DNA of 64,000 bases from Taeniopygia guttata (taxonomy: Eukaryota > Chordata > Aves > Passeriformes > Estrildidae): contig NC_133063.1 in the NCBI RefSeq assembly GCF_048771995.1, forward strand, positions 69,259,514 through 69,323,513, in the 5' to 3' direction. This document shows positions 1 to 30,159 of this stretch, piece after piece. Both the position numbers and the translations under genes were made by a program. How positions within the stretch are numbered: the stretch's first letter is position 1; each line of letters begins with the position of its first letter. The notes under the pieces are model-generated. The model worked only from the letters and a program-made list of their open reading frames with translations, was not told the DNA's origin and searched no databases.

Positions 1-2
1 TT

Positions 3-18108
<18,106 letters not shown>

Positions 18109-18899
18109 AGCCAGTAGCTTTCAGATAAAACAGGGGCACTAAGGGAGATGGCCATATGCAATATCTCAAAAAGTTTAAAGGAAATTGAGAATGAATTACA
18201 TCTTACATCTGATTTTACCACACAGACTCTGATTCTCTTTACCATTTCTGCCCCTTCTCATCATCTCCCTCAACAGTTTGAACTCACCATTGTTAGTCCT
18301 TACTGACAGGCTAAAGAAAAAGACAGTTGTAAAATACTTTTTTTTTCAGAATATATACTATTCCTGAGGCTGTGAAATGCCTCTCTGGAATCAGCATGTT
18401 CATAAATGGGTCATTAGCTGGGGGATAGCCAAATGTGTTTTACTCAGGAGTAGCACAACATACATTATACATTACCACATCACAAAGTACCTGTATGAAA
18501 TCCCTTTTTACATCCTTGCCTTCTAAACAGGTTGCACAGTACTTGACAACTCCTGTAACTTGATCATTTGCCAAAACGCTAATTTCTGCAGCTGAGGGGA
18601 TACTACTTGCATGATTCAGGAAAAAACAGACCAGAAGGGCCTTGAAATAAGTACATTTTACTGTGAATAGGGTTTATTTTTCATTCAATTGTGAAATAAT
18701 TAGTCACTGAAAGAGGTCCAGTATTTATGTAGCTAAGTTTCCTCATACCTTTCATGTGAACGCCAGCTGCTGGTATTGGCCTTCAGATGTGAATTAAATT
18801 GTTCTGAGCTTGCTGTTCTTGCATTTGAAGAGCTTTGGTAAAATTATACTTTATCTATTTAGGTCAACTTTAATGGCCTCCTTGTACATTTCTGTCAGA

Positions 18900-18905
18900 A
18901 ATAAA
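18900..18905 (+). terminator. Poly(A) signal of SLC1A1 (first of two)
   Basis: AATAAA lies about 790 bases after the SLC1A1 stop codon, and a second AATAAA follows at 19021-19026. A third, 20883-20888, is much further away beyond two LTR-like remnants. Which one is used cannot be told from sequence. Confidence 0.5.
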
Positions 18906-19712
18906 AGTCCATTTTGTGTTGTCCACTTATGATTTTAACAAAGTATTAGTCAGCCCAAAAGTAAGCAGAGGTCATGAAAACAAAAGTGCAGAGTGCAAAT
19001 TCTAAATGTTTCTTCCTTGCAATAAAAGCAGATATATATATATATACATACACATATGTCAAGAATATAGGAATGAGACCTTTCTCATAGAAAGAAGCCA
19101 CTTTCATTAAACTTCTTACACAGACTGATTTTTTTTTTTTTTTGGCTCTTTGGTTTAGTTTATCAGTTGAACATGCAAGTTTATAGCTGCAACACCACTA
19201 CAGTGCCAACCTGTCAGCTAAACTGTATCTTATGAACCATTTCTTGACCCAGAAAATCATGTCCTCAGGTGGCTTGCTGTAACATAAGCACCGAGAACTT
19301 CCTCATTAAAAATCTCCATTTTCTATAACATTTTATACAAGATTTCCATGGTGCAAAAATCACTCTCTCAAGGGAGGAGTTGCTATAACAATTTTTTTTT
19401 TTACCTTGCACGTTGAAGTGGTTAGCCATTTTATATATAAATTAAACCGAAATTCATATACAGTTATTTCTTTGTGAATAAGGTTGTGGTAAGCATAAAA
19501 TCACATTCATTTGCTAACAAAAAACCCTCCAAGTACCTGCAGTGTTAAATACTCTATTCAATCCTACACTTTTGTATTTAGACAGACCAGAATTGTGCCA
19601 AAGAGAACTGATTAGGAAGAAAAATATTTACTGTAGATTTTGATAAACTGCACTTTAAATTAATGAGACATAATGCTGAAAAGCCAGGGAATCTCAGAAA
19701 AACGGAAAGCTG

Positions 19713-20036
19713 TGTAACGACGTATATTTGTATTCCACGGACAGATTCAAGCGAGATCTCTGTGGTTGCTCTTGGAGGAAGAGGTTTATTCAGGATACAT
19801 TGTGACCCTGCCTCGAGCTGCCAGACACAGCACGTGGCTGGGCCTCGGGTGATGGGGGAGGGGAGAGACAAAGAGGGGAGCAGGGACTCCCGGAGGACTC
19901 TCCAGGAGGGGAAGGGAAGATCCAAGAGAGCGTCCAGCCCCCCGGAGACCCTTTATCAAGGGGGCTCCAGGGTGGGCTGGAACAGGACCTGGGCCAATGG
20001 GGTCACAGGCACCTGATGGTTCAGGGGAGGGTTACA
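19713..20036 (-). mobile_element. LTR-like remnant, minus orientation
   Basis: The segment begins TGTAAC and ends GTTACA, the short inverted ends typical of retroviral LTRs. On the minus strand it carries a CCAATGG box (from TTGG/CCAAT-like sequence) near its upstream part and an AATAAA near its downstream part (TTTATT on the plus strand near 19785). Internal retroviral genes are not seen, so it would be a solo LTR or fragment. No convincing target-site duplication is visible. Family not assigned; limits approximate. Confidence 0.4.
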
Positions 20037-20154
20037 GATGTGGGGTGAACCATACATTCTGGGGGGTGAGATGGAAGAATCCATTTGGCTTTTGGACCCC
20101 GCTGTAGGTGAGGGTAATTGTCCAGCCAGTAGGGGGCGTTATATTCGTCCTGGC

Positions 20155-20575
20155 TGTACCATTGTGGTTCTTAATCATATTTATCTGCCCTTCCCAACAA
20201 GCTGGACAAGACAAACGCAGGTCTGAACCAATGTGGTTAATCAAGCGTTCTCCGTTTATTCAAGATAAGGTGGTAGTTTATATAAGCTTCTACATAGTTT
20301 ACAAAAACAAAGACACTCTGATTGGTAGGCTAACATTGTTTGCCTTTTCCTTAAAACGGCCTACACCTTACACTATAAAACCTATACTAATTCACACCCA
20401 GACAACCCAGTGGTCCCCATCACACCTTAAGACTATTTCTATCTGCGCCACAAGCTCTGAATTTCTAACTGCGTCAAGAGGCTTGAAGGCCTCACCAGGC
20501 CTAAATCTGAGGCCTAGACTGGAGTAGCTCAAATTTCATAACTCATGTCCTCTTTCTCTCAAAGATGCTGCAACA
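20155..20575 (-). mobile_element. Second LTR-like remnant, minus orientation
   Basis: The plus strand starts TGTACC and ends CAACA. Read on the minus strand it has a CCAAT-like box, TATA-like stretches, and an AATAAA (near 20255 in reverse) followed by sequence resembling R-U5. It is separate from the preceding LTR-like segment and only about 120 bases away. No coding remnant is seen between them. Limits and family are uncertain. Confidence 0.35.
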
Positions 20576-20579
20576 ATGC

Positions 20580-22770
20580 TGTATTTAAATTTAACGTCAT
20601 AAACTATATGAAAATGTTAATCTAAGTATTGGTGAACTTATACAATATAAAGAAAATGTACAGATTGAGTAAATCAATCTTTTACCTTTGCAGAAACAGT
20701 ATGAGACAGTCTTTATTTGTGCAGTTTGCTTATGGGAAGAAAAAGGCTACCAGTTTCCATGACTAGTCTATAATCTATGCCTTGTCTTTAAACAGCTTTT
20801 TAAGTCACCGTTTTCTGATCACCTTATTATGTAACCACCCTTTAATGATGTACTGTGAACAGTGTTCTTAATGTGTTATAAATAAATAATTTCTCTCTTT
20901 ACTCTTGTTTTAGCCTACAGTTTTCTTCTTAATTGTGCCTTTAGCTATAACAAGAAAACCAAACCCCACCAAATTCAGGATTTATGTTATTGTCTCTAGT
21001 GATTTAGCTGTAGTTTTGGCAAGAGTTACTCTCTTCCTCCAATAAAATAGATGCTTAAGAGCAGAGTACTGAGATTGCAAGAAGCCACTCTAACTACAGA
21101 TGACCTGGATTCCGAGTATGCTATTATTAAACACACACTAAGCAGGTGATTGTTTACCTATAACTTATTTATCTGGATCAGATTCAACTGAGCAGGTGTT
21201 GGTGGTATTGTTTTGCCATCTACTCCCAACCAAGAGACCAAACCATATGCTGAAGATCCTTTTAAGTCTAAGGATGCTTTTCTTTACACAGTATTGCAAG
21301 TATGTACCTTCTATATATGTGGAAACACCCTGCTTGAGCAACAGCTCCTCTTTTCCACAGTCTCCTGGTCTGAAAGATTTGGAGAGTGGTAAAGAATCAC
21401 TATTAGAAAGGCATCTGCAGATTTTGGCCCTTTACATTATGTTGTTATGTTCTTGTAGGAGTTTTGGGGCTGCAGAAGCTTATCACAGGATTAGACTCTG
21501 CATTTTGAATAGTGTTTGTGACTTTAATTTAATTTGACCTGGAGGACCAGGTTACCCACGCACCCATCCCTGCTGAAATACTCAGGGACTTTTAGTTGAC
21601 TCTTAACTCTGAACAAAGAAAGCACTTGCACATAAACATACATAGGTCTGTCAACACGTACAGGTCAGCTATATCATCTCCACAAGATCTAAAATTGCAT
21701 AAAAACCACCATGACATGTGCAATTCACTTGTTCTTTAACCTTCTCTGATACAAAACTGATTAGTGGTGCATGGGCAGGGAGGAGGCAGCCAGTGAACCC
21801 CCATGTTGGGACACCATAGGATCTGTGCCCTCATCCTGCATCAGCACGCAAACCCCTTTTGCATCACTTGCCCCTCACAGGGTCAAGGTCTTCAGGGTGC
21901 CCGGTGACCCATGAGAACATGTAGGCTGGTGACATGCCCCAGGCCTATGGGGACCCTTAGCCCCATTTCAAGGTACTGCTCCTAGCTGGAGACCTCCAGT
22001 GGAGATGGGGACTTCCTGGGGACAAGGACCTCTGAGCACTGGTATACGATACTTTGAGGTCAGGGACCTTCAGACTCGTAGGGGAAATGCCATTTGAGGG
22101 TCATGGGCAGTGACTTCCCCACACAGAGGTGGCCCTGTTCCCAGCTCCATGACTCTCTACTCCCCCCAAATGCACCTGCTATGTCAGGGTCGGGGCCAGG
22201 GTGTTAACAATCATTCACAAGTTTCTCACCAGAGGAGAGGTGATTTGTTTAAAATTTGAGCTGTAAATCCTGGTTACGTCAAAGAAAATCTTAGGCAGAG
22301 CTGCCTTCCTACTGCATGTCACCACTGGCACAAGGACTAGTGGGAGCTCTGGGACTGAATGTACTGGAAGCACTAGGATGGGGGAGCTGGGCTGGCTGTG
22401 CTTTGTAGGACATGCTTACTGACAGCCTGGGAGAGCATTCTGATTGCATGTTCTCAGTGGACACTGGTAGCACTGAGATGGGCTATCCATCTGGGAGTCC
22501 TAGTGTAGGAGTACTGGCAGCACTGGATTGAGAGTACCGGGATCACTGGGCCATACTGGGATGGGAGGCGCTTGGGGCAATAGGAGCAGTGTGTTTTGGG
22601 GGTGATTTGGGGGCTGGATGAGCTAGGCCAGGCATTTTGGGGGAGTATTTGTAGTCTCCAAAATATGTGGATGTTTGTGAACCATGGACTGGTTTGGGGG
22701 ACTATTTTGCACCCTAAGGGTCATGGGGCAAAGGCTGCCCCACAGAGTTGCTGCCCCCTTCCATGTCTGG
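20580..22770. other. Spacer: AT-rich to GC-rich transition, no gene seen
   Basis: Up to about 21.7 kb this resembles the AT-rich DNA around SLC1A1. From about 21.8 kb it becomes GC-rich, with degenerate CACTGGGATGGG-like repetition at 22,320-22,590. No exon with good borders and conserved protein could be supported before 22,775. The composition change is a plausible edge of the inserted block discussed in the findings. Confidence 0.5.
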
Positions 22771-22774
22771 GCAG

Positions 22775-22872
22775 TGGAGGTGAAGGAGGTTTGGGACATC
22801 AATGTGATGATGGAGTGGGAATCCCCTTAGGATGACAGCAACTCCAAGGGCGCCCACTACACTGTGCAGAAG
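22775..22872 (+). pseudogene. Exon relic resembling a fibronectin III domain of myosin-binding protein C
   Basis: An AG acceptor (CTGGGCAG) and a GT donor (AGAAG/GTGATA) bound a 98-base exon-shaped segment. In the frame that assumes a preceding G it reads V-EVKEVWDINVMMEWESP, a stop (TAG at 22828-22830), then DDSNSKGAHYTVQK. This has the pattern of MYBPC-type fibronectin III domains (DVW.xNVxLEWxPPxDDGNS...GYTVQKAD). The in-frame TAG, and the lack of clear neighbouring domains, suggest a dead fragment. The assignment comes from recalled family consensus and could be wrong for so short a piece. Confidence 0.4.
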
Positions 22873-23556
22873 GTGATAGGGAAACCCCCACCCACTGCCC
22901 CCCAGCTGCCTTCCCTCAGAACCCTCAAATGATGCCTGGATCCTCTTCTGGTCATGAGGGGACAGTACCAGTGTTCCACTTCTGGCCTTGGGGGAACCCT
23001 AGACACGTGTGTCTCCTCCTGGTTGCAGGGGGCCACCCAGACATCTTCATCGCATCCTGGTCCTGGGGTCCCAACTGGGCATCTGGCCCATCCAGAGGCC
23101 ATCTAGACATCCGAGTCCCCAGGGATCCCTAACTCAGGCCATGTGTCCCTGCATGTGCGTGTCCAGGCCTGCCACTGAAGCACTTGAGTTCCAGCACGAC
23201 CATCGCTCAGCTGCAGGGCTGGAAGCACCACGGCAACTGTATCCCTGCCCTCTGCGCTGCACCGGGGCAGCCCAAGGGGACGGAGGGGTTGGGGTGCCCC
23301 TAATGCTGTCCCTCCCAGCCCAAGGTGGAATGTAGATGGAGATCAAGGGGAGCAAGGGAATTTTGGAGTTCCTAACCACATGTTCCCCGATCCAAGGTGA
23401 GGTGGCTGATGAACAAGGGGTCCATCAGGGAGGACCCCTTCAGCCAGGGGTCCCTGGCCCACCACAGCTGCAAACCCGGGACGGGGTGAGCTGGAAGCAG
23501 TCCGTCCCAACCCGGCCGCTTCCATGACTCCGCGACAACCGGCCGCCAGGCCAGGC

Positions 23557-23569
23557 GTTACCCGGCAAC
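23557..23569 (+). promoter_or_regulatory. RFX-type X-box
   Basis: GTTACCCGGCAAC is two inverted half-sites (GTTACC and GGCAAC) with a one-base spacer, close to the X-box consensus bound by RFX factors. It lies 151 bases before the ATG of the QRICH2/C16orf96-like gene, inside a CpG-rich stretch (about 23,460-23,720) with no obvious TATA box. RFX factors drive ciliary and sperm-flagellar genes, which fits the family. Binding is inferred. Confidence 0.55.
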
Positions 23570-23719
23570 AAGCGGCAGCACAAACACACACGCGTGCCGC
23601 GGGCTCGGGAAGGGGAGCGAGAGGAGGAAGGAGGCTGCTAGCTGCCCACGTTCCTAGCTGCAGCTTCCTTCCAGCACGGAGGAAGGACAGGTGCTGTGTT
23701 TTCGGGCAGGGCAGCAGCC

Positions 23720-26700
23720 ATGGCCTCAGTCAGCCTGTCACAGCTACTGGATGAGGCCATCGGGACGCCCGAAGTCAGTGTTAACTTGGAGGCGCTCCGC
23801 AAACTGCTGAAGATCATACTGGGACACCTGAGCCTGCTGGGTCTGCAGGACGTGATCCCCGAGGCAGCCGAGCCTGTCCCGGCGCAGAGCCATCCCGCCA
23901 CATCACGCCCCGGCCCGCCGGAGGAGGAGGGCAGGAGCGGCACCGAGGCTGGAGCGTGGGACGCGGGGGAGCAGCCGCCCGAGGAGGACGAGCTGCAGGG
24001 GACCAGGAGCGGCTCTCCTGTCACCTCGGCGGCTGCCGACATGGGACAGATGGAGAAAACTGAACCCAAAGAGAGTGGCATCTCCAAGGTAGAGGCTTTT
24101 CCCACCCCCTGGGTGTTCCCCCCAAGACGCCCCTTCCTCTGGAGTCTGTGCCCTTATGCAAAGGTTTGCTCTGAGGCTCTGAGCAGCATGTTGACTTTCA
24201 TTGTGGGAAAGGGAGGGAGACTTGCAGAGAAAATCTGGAGCTAAAACACTGCTCTGGGTGCTTTGGGTCCTTCCCATGTTGTGTCTTTTCCCGCTGACCC
24301 AGAGTGTGCTATAGGCTCCCCAAGACAGGAGTGGGAGTCTCCGGGGAGCTGCTTGCCTGGGGCTCACCCCCACCACCTGTCTCTCCCAGGAGGCCCACAA
24401 GGAGATGGCTGGGATTAAGGCCATGCAGTCCATCATGGGAGAGGAAATCCAGAGAATCAAGGAGGAACTTGGTCAGGTGAGCTGCCACCATCAGCCTGTT
24501 GCAGGTCTGAGACAGCAGCCAGTGACCTCTCTGCAGTGGAGGTTCAGCTGCATCCGGACATACCAGATGAATGGAGAGTGCAACCCACAGTGCCCAACTA
24601 TCTGGTGGTGCAGATCGTGGTGCAGGCAAAGGTCCTGCAGGTCCCCAGGGACCCTCCCCTGAGGTCTCTCCCCCCCCCCCCACTCTCTCTTAGACCACGG
24701 ATCTCTGCAAGGATCTCCGTAAGGAGGTCAATGAGATGAAGGCCACACAATCTGACATGGGAGAAGGCATCCGGATGATCCAGGAAGCACTTGGCCAGGT
24801 GAGCTGCTGCCTTTGGGAGGGAATTGGACCCTCTCCACTTCCCTGCCTCTCAAGACCTTGCCCTGCCACCCCTGCCCGGTGTCCATGGGTGTCACTCAGT
24901 GTGAAGGTCACTGGGAGGGAAGAATGGGAAGGATGTCCTGTGGGGGAAGCATGGAAACTCAGCCTTGCCCACTAGGAGGCCCCCACCTCTGCCAGCAGAT
25001 CAACCTGGTAGTAGAGGTCACTGCCTGCCTCAGCCAAAGGGTTCCTGAGGCACTTTGAAGTAAACAGCCCTGAAAAAAGGGAAAATGGGTGCTGGGAAGG
25101 AAAGAAGGTAAAGATCAGCCAGTACTTGGCAGCCACAGCCCACCCAGGGTCTCTCTGGCTTTGGCGCATGCTCAGTTGTGGATGCTCCTGGGTCCTGACT
25201 GCAGTCCCTCTCCAGGGGAACCTCCAGGATGCTGCCGGCCATCCGACCCCTGCCATGCCCCACACCTCAGACATGGACAAGCTGGGGCAGAACCCTGGTA
25301 CCCAGAGCACCACCCCTGGGATGCAGACAGGAACCCCCAGTGCCCAAAGTGGCACCACTGGGACACAGCCTGGTTCCCAAGAAGGCATTCCAGCTATGGA
25401 GAGCATTATCAGAGACCTATCTGAGCTCCAGGGCCAGATGTCCTCCCTGCAGAACCTGGCCAGAGATCTGCAGGATGAGAAGGAGAAGGTAAGCCCATAG
25501 AAGTCCCTAAAGGGGCTGCAAGGATGCCAGGGAGAGTTGGCAGAGAGGAGGCAGGCAAAGGAGAGCATGGGGTCCATGCCCTGACTCTGCCACTACCACT
25601 CTTCCCAGATCAGACAGCTGCAGGATGCCCTTGGAGATCTGGGTGTGACTGTAGCCAAGTGCAAAGTGGATGGCACCAACGAGATCCCTCTACAGCTGGA
25701 GTAAGAGGATAGGGAGAAGATTTTGTATCCTACAGGGCTGCAGGGGAGCTGGGAGGTATGGGGGCTGGCAGTCCAGGAGCATCGGGTTTGGGAAGCAAAG
25801 CTCACCTCTCAGGTGGCCTTGTGGAGGCTCAGCCTGCCTGTGCCCTCATCTTGTTGGCTAGGTCTGCACTGCAGGAGATTAAGCAGGAGCAGAAGGAGCT
25901 GAGAGAGGAGCAGAAGATTACCAAGGCCACACTGAAGCAGCTGATCACAGCTGACCAGCTTCAGGAGCGGGTGAGGTTTGAAGGCAGCACTCCAGCTGTT
26001 GTCTTGAATGGCAGGCTGCTCCCTGTTGGGTTCCTGGCCACATTCCCTGCCTGGTCAGGGCCATCTGGGCACCAGCTTCTGCTGGCTGCATCCATTCTAT
26101 CTCAGTATCAATTCCTTCTCCCCTTTCTGCAGCTGAATGAGTTGAGGGCAATGATGGGAACTGTGGGGCAGCAGCAGGGACAGTCACCAGCACCGTGCCC
26201 CGAACGTATCGCAGACACCAAGCTTGTGAGGAAGCTCCTAGACCGCTGTGAAAGGCTCCAGCAGCAGGTGGACTCTCTGATGCCACCTCAGGTGGACACG
26301 TCACTGCCACAGAAAACCCAGGTGGGCAGGTGGCAACATGGTGAGGAGGAGGCTGTATCAGGACCCTCTGTCTGTGCTCACTGTAATACAGAGCAGCCTC
26401 TTGCTAACTCCCAGTTTGGTTTGGACAGGTTGGCAGTATGGCAAGAAATTAAAGCCTTGATACAAATGTCTGGCTGGCACTGAGGGCTCATGGCTTATGG
26501 CCAAGTAACCCAAATCTGTCCTTGAGGGCACTCTCTCGTCATCTTTCTCCCTGGAGCAGGATGAGGAGCTGCTAAAGAGCATCCAGGCCACTGTTGTGCG
26601 GGTGGAAGGGGACTGCGAGCAGCTCGGCTACGTCACGGGGAGCCTGCGGGATGACCATCGCCAGCATCAGAAAGATATTGAGGTTGGTGGCTGGACCCCC

Positions 26701-29700
26701 ACAGGGTCAAAGTATCCCCCAGGCACACTGAGACTGGTCTGATCACACAGAGGTCTGATCCCCTGCCCACCTGCTTGCAAGCCCTTTGTTGGTTCAAATG
26801 GCCTTTCCCAAAGAGCAGGGAGCACTGGCTGGCCATAACACAGCTCTGACCCTGCTGTGGTGTCATGAGATGCTTTCTGTATTGGAAGGCTCTGTTCCGG
26901 TCCCTGGAGGGTCTTGAGAAGAAAGCAGACAAGGAGGACTTGCTGCTGCTGGTAAGGTCTTGAGAGGTCCATCTTCAGCCCAAGGGATCTCGGGCAGGGT
27001 GGCAAATGCCCTTTTCCCTTTGGGTGCGCAGTGACAAAACTGGCCTGGATGGGGAAGGGGGAGGGTGTGAGTACTTCCAGACTCGCTGCAGATCCCTTGC
27101 CAGGTCCCTCTGTCTCCCTCTTTAAGGCCCTTTGACCCCATGGGGGTGATGGGGTGAGCAGGCCACACAGCCCTGAAAAGGGCATGACGGCCCCACAGGA
27201 ACCTTTCTGCCTCTGTCCCCAGCACATGCTGGCCCTGCCTCCACCCCTCTCCTGCCTTTCCTCCCTGCTAGAAAGTGGACAAAGCTGCCCTGGGCAGCAA
27301 GGTCAGTTGCGCCCATTTTGATGCGAGTATGGAGCGTCTGGAGGACAGGATGCGGGAGTTGCTGAGACGGGTGTTAGGTCAGGAGCAGCGCTGGCAGGAG
27401 GCCCAGCAGCGGTTCAGTGATGCCCTGGACTCCAAGGTGAGGGGTGCCTTATCCTCACGGCACAAAACTGGCTCCTTGGGTGCTTTCCAGCCTGAGGCAA
27501 CCTCCCTCTGAGGTTTCCCCTTATGCTGGCTTTTCCCTGTGGACTACCATATTCCATCCAGGAGCAGCTGGCTAAGGGTGTACATCTGTTCACAGCTGGA
27601 TCGCCTGGAGCTTGGGCCTTTCCAGAAGCAGCTAGAGAATACCTGGGCAAGGAACATTAAAGATCTCAAGGATGAGTTGACGGTAGAGATTGATGACGCT
27701 GCTGGAATTAAGCAGTGAGTGCGGCGGGATGGTACTGGCTTTGGCAACAGCACTGGCCAGTTCCTTCCTGTATGGCACCCAGGCACCAGAAAAATGTAGG
27801 CAACAAACTGCAGGGATGCTGACAAAGCAGCTACACCTTCTTCACCCATCAGTATCAGGTTCCCCACATCAAAGGAGGCACACAAATGGGCATCTGCAAA
27901 ACTGAGCTGTCCAAACCAGAACTGGCGTGTGGGTGCACAGGTTCAAGGATGGAGAACACAGGGTTGTTCGTCTGGGCAAGGGTGCAACACATGGTGCCAC
28001 AGGCCTCAGTCATGACCTGCCCACCTTGGCAAGATGCAAGGGAGTTGTGAGCACTGACAAGGTGATGACACTGGGTAAAGGGCTGGTTTGGATGGCAATG
28101 TGGGTGTCTGCACCCTTCCCCTTATTCCACTCATATCTCTGCCTGCTCTGGGCAGCTATGGGCCATATCCACTGTTCAGCAGTTCCAATGCTGCCAAGGC
28201 AACCTTATCTCCTTGTCCCCTTGGGTGGGAAAGCTCAACATGCCACAGTTTCACCTGCAAACATTGAGGCTCCCTGCAGCAACGTGCCTGGCTCCTGTTG
28301 CTGCCTGTGAGCTGCTGGCCGTGTGCACTGCAGCCCTGTCAGGAGCTCACCCAGCCCTTTCTCCCTCAGGCAGCTGCTGGTCCCTTACAAGTGCCTGTCC
28401 TGCGACCGGCAGCTCAACATGCAGGTGCCTGGCCCGTGAGTAGCACCCAACACTGGTGTACTGGGGGTCTGTGTGGGTGGGACAGGGGATGGGTGCTGGT
28501 GATGCCCTGCTGTCTCAGGCACAGGGGTTAGACTCCGCTGAAGGGTCTGGAGGGTCTGACTCTGCTGAGCCTCCTCTGAAGCCATGTGTTTCAGATGTGG
28601 AGTGTTCCCTCCAGGAACACCGCCCTGAGGGCAGCAGACAGAGGGGTGCTGTGGGGTACAAGCCCTGTGGGTTTTGGTGCTCTGCCCCAAGCTGGAGTGG
28701 CTCATTTGTCCCTTGTCACCCACCCACCGCTCCTGCCCTCCCCAGGCACATTGACACACTGCCGCTCTTACCACCGCTGCCTAGCAGCCACACTGCACAC
28801 CCCTCTACCATCACCACAGAGGAGCAAGCACAGCAGCAAGGTCACAGGTAGGTGACATGGGGACCCATCACTGGCCTCTGGGATGCTGGACAGTCCTGTC
28901 TTGGCAAGGGAGGTCTCTGCCCTGAATGGGGGACAGAGCAGGCCAGGGGGCCTGGGCAGAGCATGGGAGCAGAGCGGGTCACAGAGGGTCCACTGTACTT
29001 GCCCCAGGTGTCTGGGCTTTTAAAGTCCCTACTGCACTGCTCAAAAGCCCTAGGCTTAGTGGCACTGAAGCCACATATTGCCAGTTGTATCTGGTCTCAG
29101 CCTGATCTCAAGCTTGGTGGGGACTCAACACAGTGGGACAGGCATGGGTTTCCTGCAGCAGCTGTAGGGGAGCTGGCAGGGACATGCGTCAGTATGGAGC
29201 ACCCTCTCCCTCTCCCCCGTCTCTGGCACAGTGGGATGAAGCCCAGGTACCACAGCTGTGGACAATGAGCATCTCCATGCCCCATCCCTCAGGAAGCTGG
29301 TCATTAGCAAGTTCCTCAAGGTGCAGAGCTGCAAGGGTCAGGACACATCCAGTGCGCCACTCAAGGCTGTCCTACACCTCTCTAAAAAGGTAGGGATGGT
29401 GAAGGGAGGAATGCCAGGGAGGAACAAGGCTGGGAGAGAGACGCTGAGCATCTGGAAGCCCCCCTACCTCAGTTTCCTCACGGAGAGATGGGTGGGGAGT
29501 ATTGCTAGGGGGATGCTGAATTGAGCCCCACATTGCATCCAGCCATTCTCTCCTTCCCAGCCTGGCATGACTGAGCTGCTGGGTGTGGATGACCGTGTGG
29601 ATGAGGGCCAGGAGCACAGGCCTGAGGAGGAAAAGAGGGCACAGGACAAGCTGGGTATGGCCTTTCAGGACACCAGTGCTGGGGGGAGAGACCACTAGCT

Positions 29701-30054
29701 GTTTTCTGGTGATGGGTGAGCAGGGCTCTATCTGCACACCTGGGCAAGTGCAGGGAGGGTCTGGGGTCTGGGACAGGCTGAGGAGGGGTGGAAGCAGGAT
29801 GGAGGCAGGTGACTGGTGGATGGGACAGCTAGTCCCTGGGTGTGTTCAAGACGGAGTGCAGTGTGGAGATGGCCCTGGCCAGTGTGGGAAAACAGGCCCT
29901 ATGTTGGATGGCAGGGGACAGTACCCCATCCCTGGGGGTCTCTGGTCATGTAAATGTCCCTGGGCTTCAGGGTGTTTACCTCTGTCCTTCGTCCCCACCA
30001 TCAGGCCCTACCACCTTAGCAGAGCACCAGCCAGCTTCTGACCTCAAGCACTGA
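23720..30054 (+). CDS. DUF4795 coiled-coil protein, QRICH2/C16orf96-like (complete, 16 exons, about 700 aa)
   Basis: Exons: 23720-24088, 24390-24476, 24694-24798, 25216-25488, 25609-25700, 25862-25970, 26133-26321, 26560-26682, 26889-26951, 27272-27436, 27596-27714, 28370-28435, 28746-28847, 29293-29389, 29561-29654, 30005-30054. They sum to 2103 bases, in frame throughout. The start sits in a good context (gccATGG) and reads MASVSLSQLLDEAIGTPEV, the type of N-terminus found in QRICH2 and C16orf96. Exon 4 has a short T/G/Q/P-rich stretch (PGTQSTTPGMQTGTPS). The middle is long coiled coil. Exons 8-12 form a DUF4795-like region (KKADKEDLLLLKVDKAALGSKV, LDSKLDRLELGPFQKQLE, LLVPYKCLSCDRQL). QRICH2 is needed for sperm flagella in mammals, so a flagellar or ciliary role is inferred. 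Human QRICH2 is much longer because of Gln-rich repeats. Which paralogue this is cannot be settled by eye. Confidence 0.82.
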
Positions 30055-30142
30055 TCCCATGCAGCTAGCTGGGAATGGATGCTTAGAGTCCTGCATGAAG
30101 AAAAGACTGGGACAGCTGCCTAAAGGGATTTCTTTTCAAGCT

Positions 30143-30148
30143 AATAAA
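30143..30148 (+). terminator. Poly(A) signal of the QRICH2/C16orf96-like gene
   Basis: AATAAA 89 bases after the stop codon at 30052-30054, in a short AT-rich stretch. This gives a very short 3' UTR. Confidence 0.65.
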
Positions 30149-30159
30149 AAAATTGTAAC

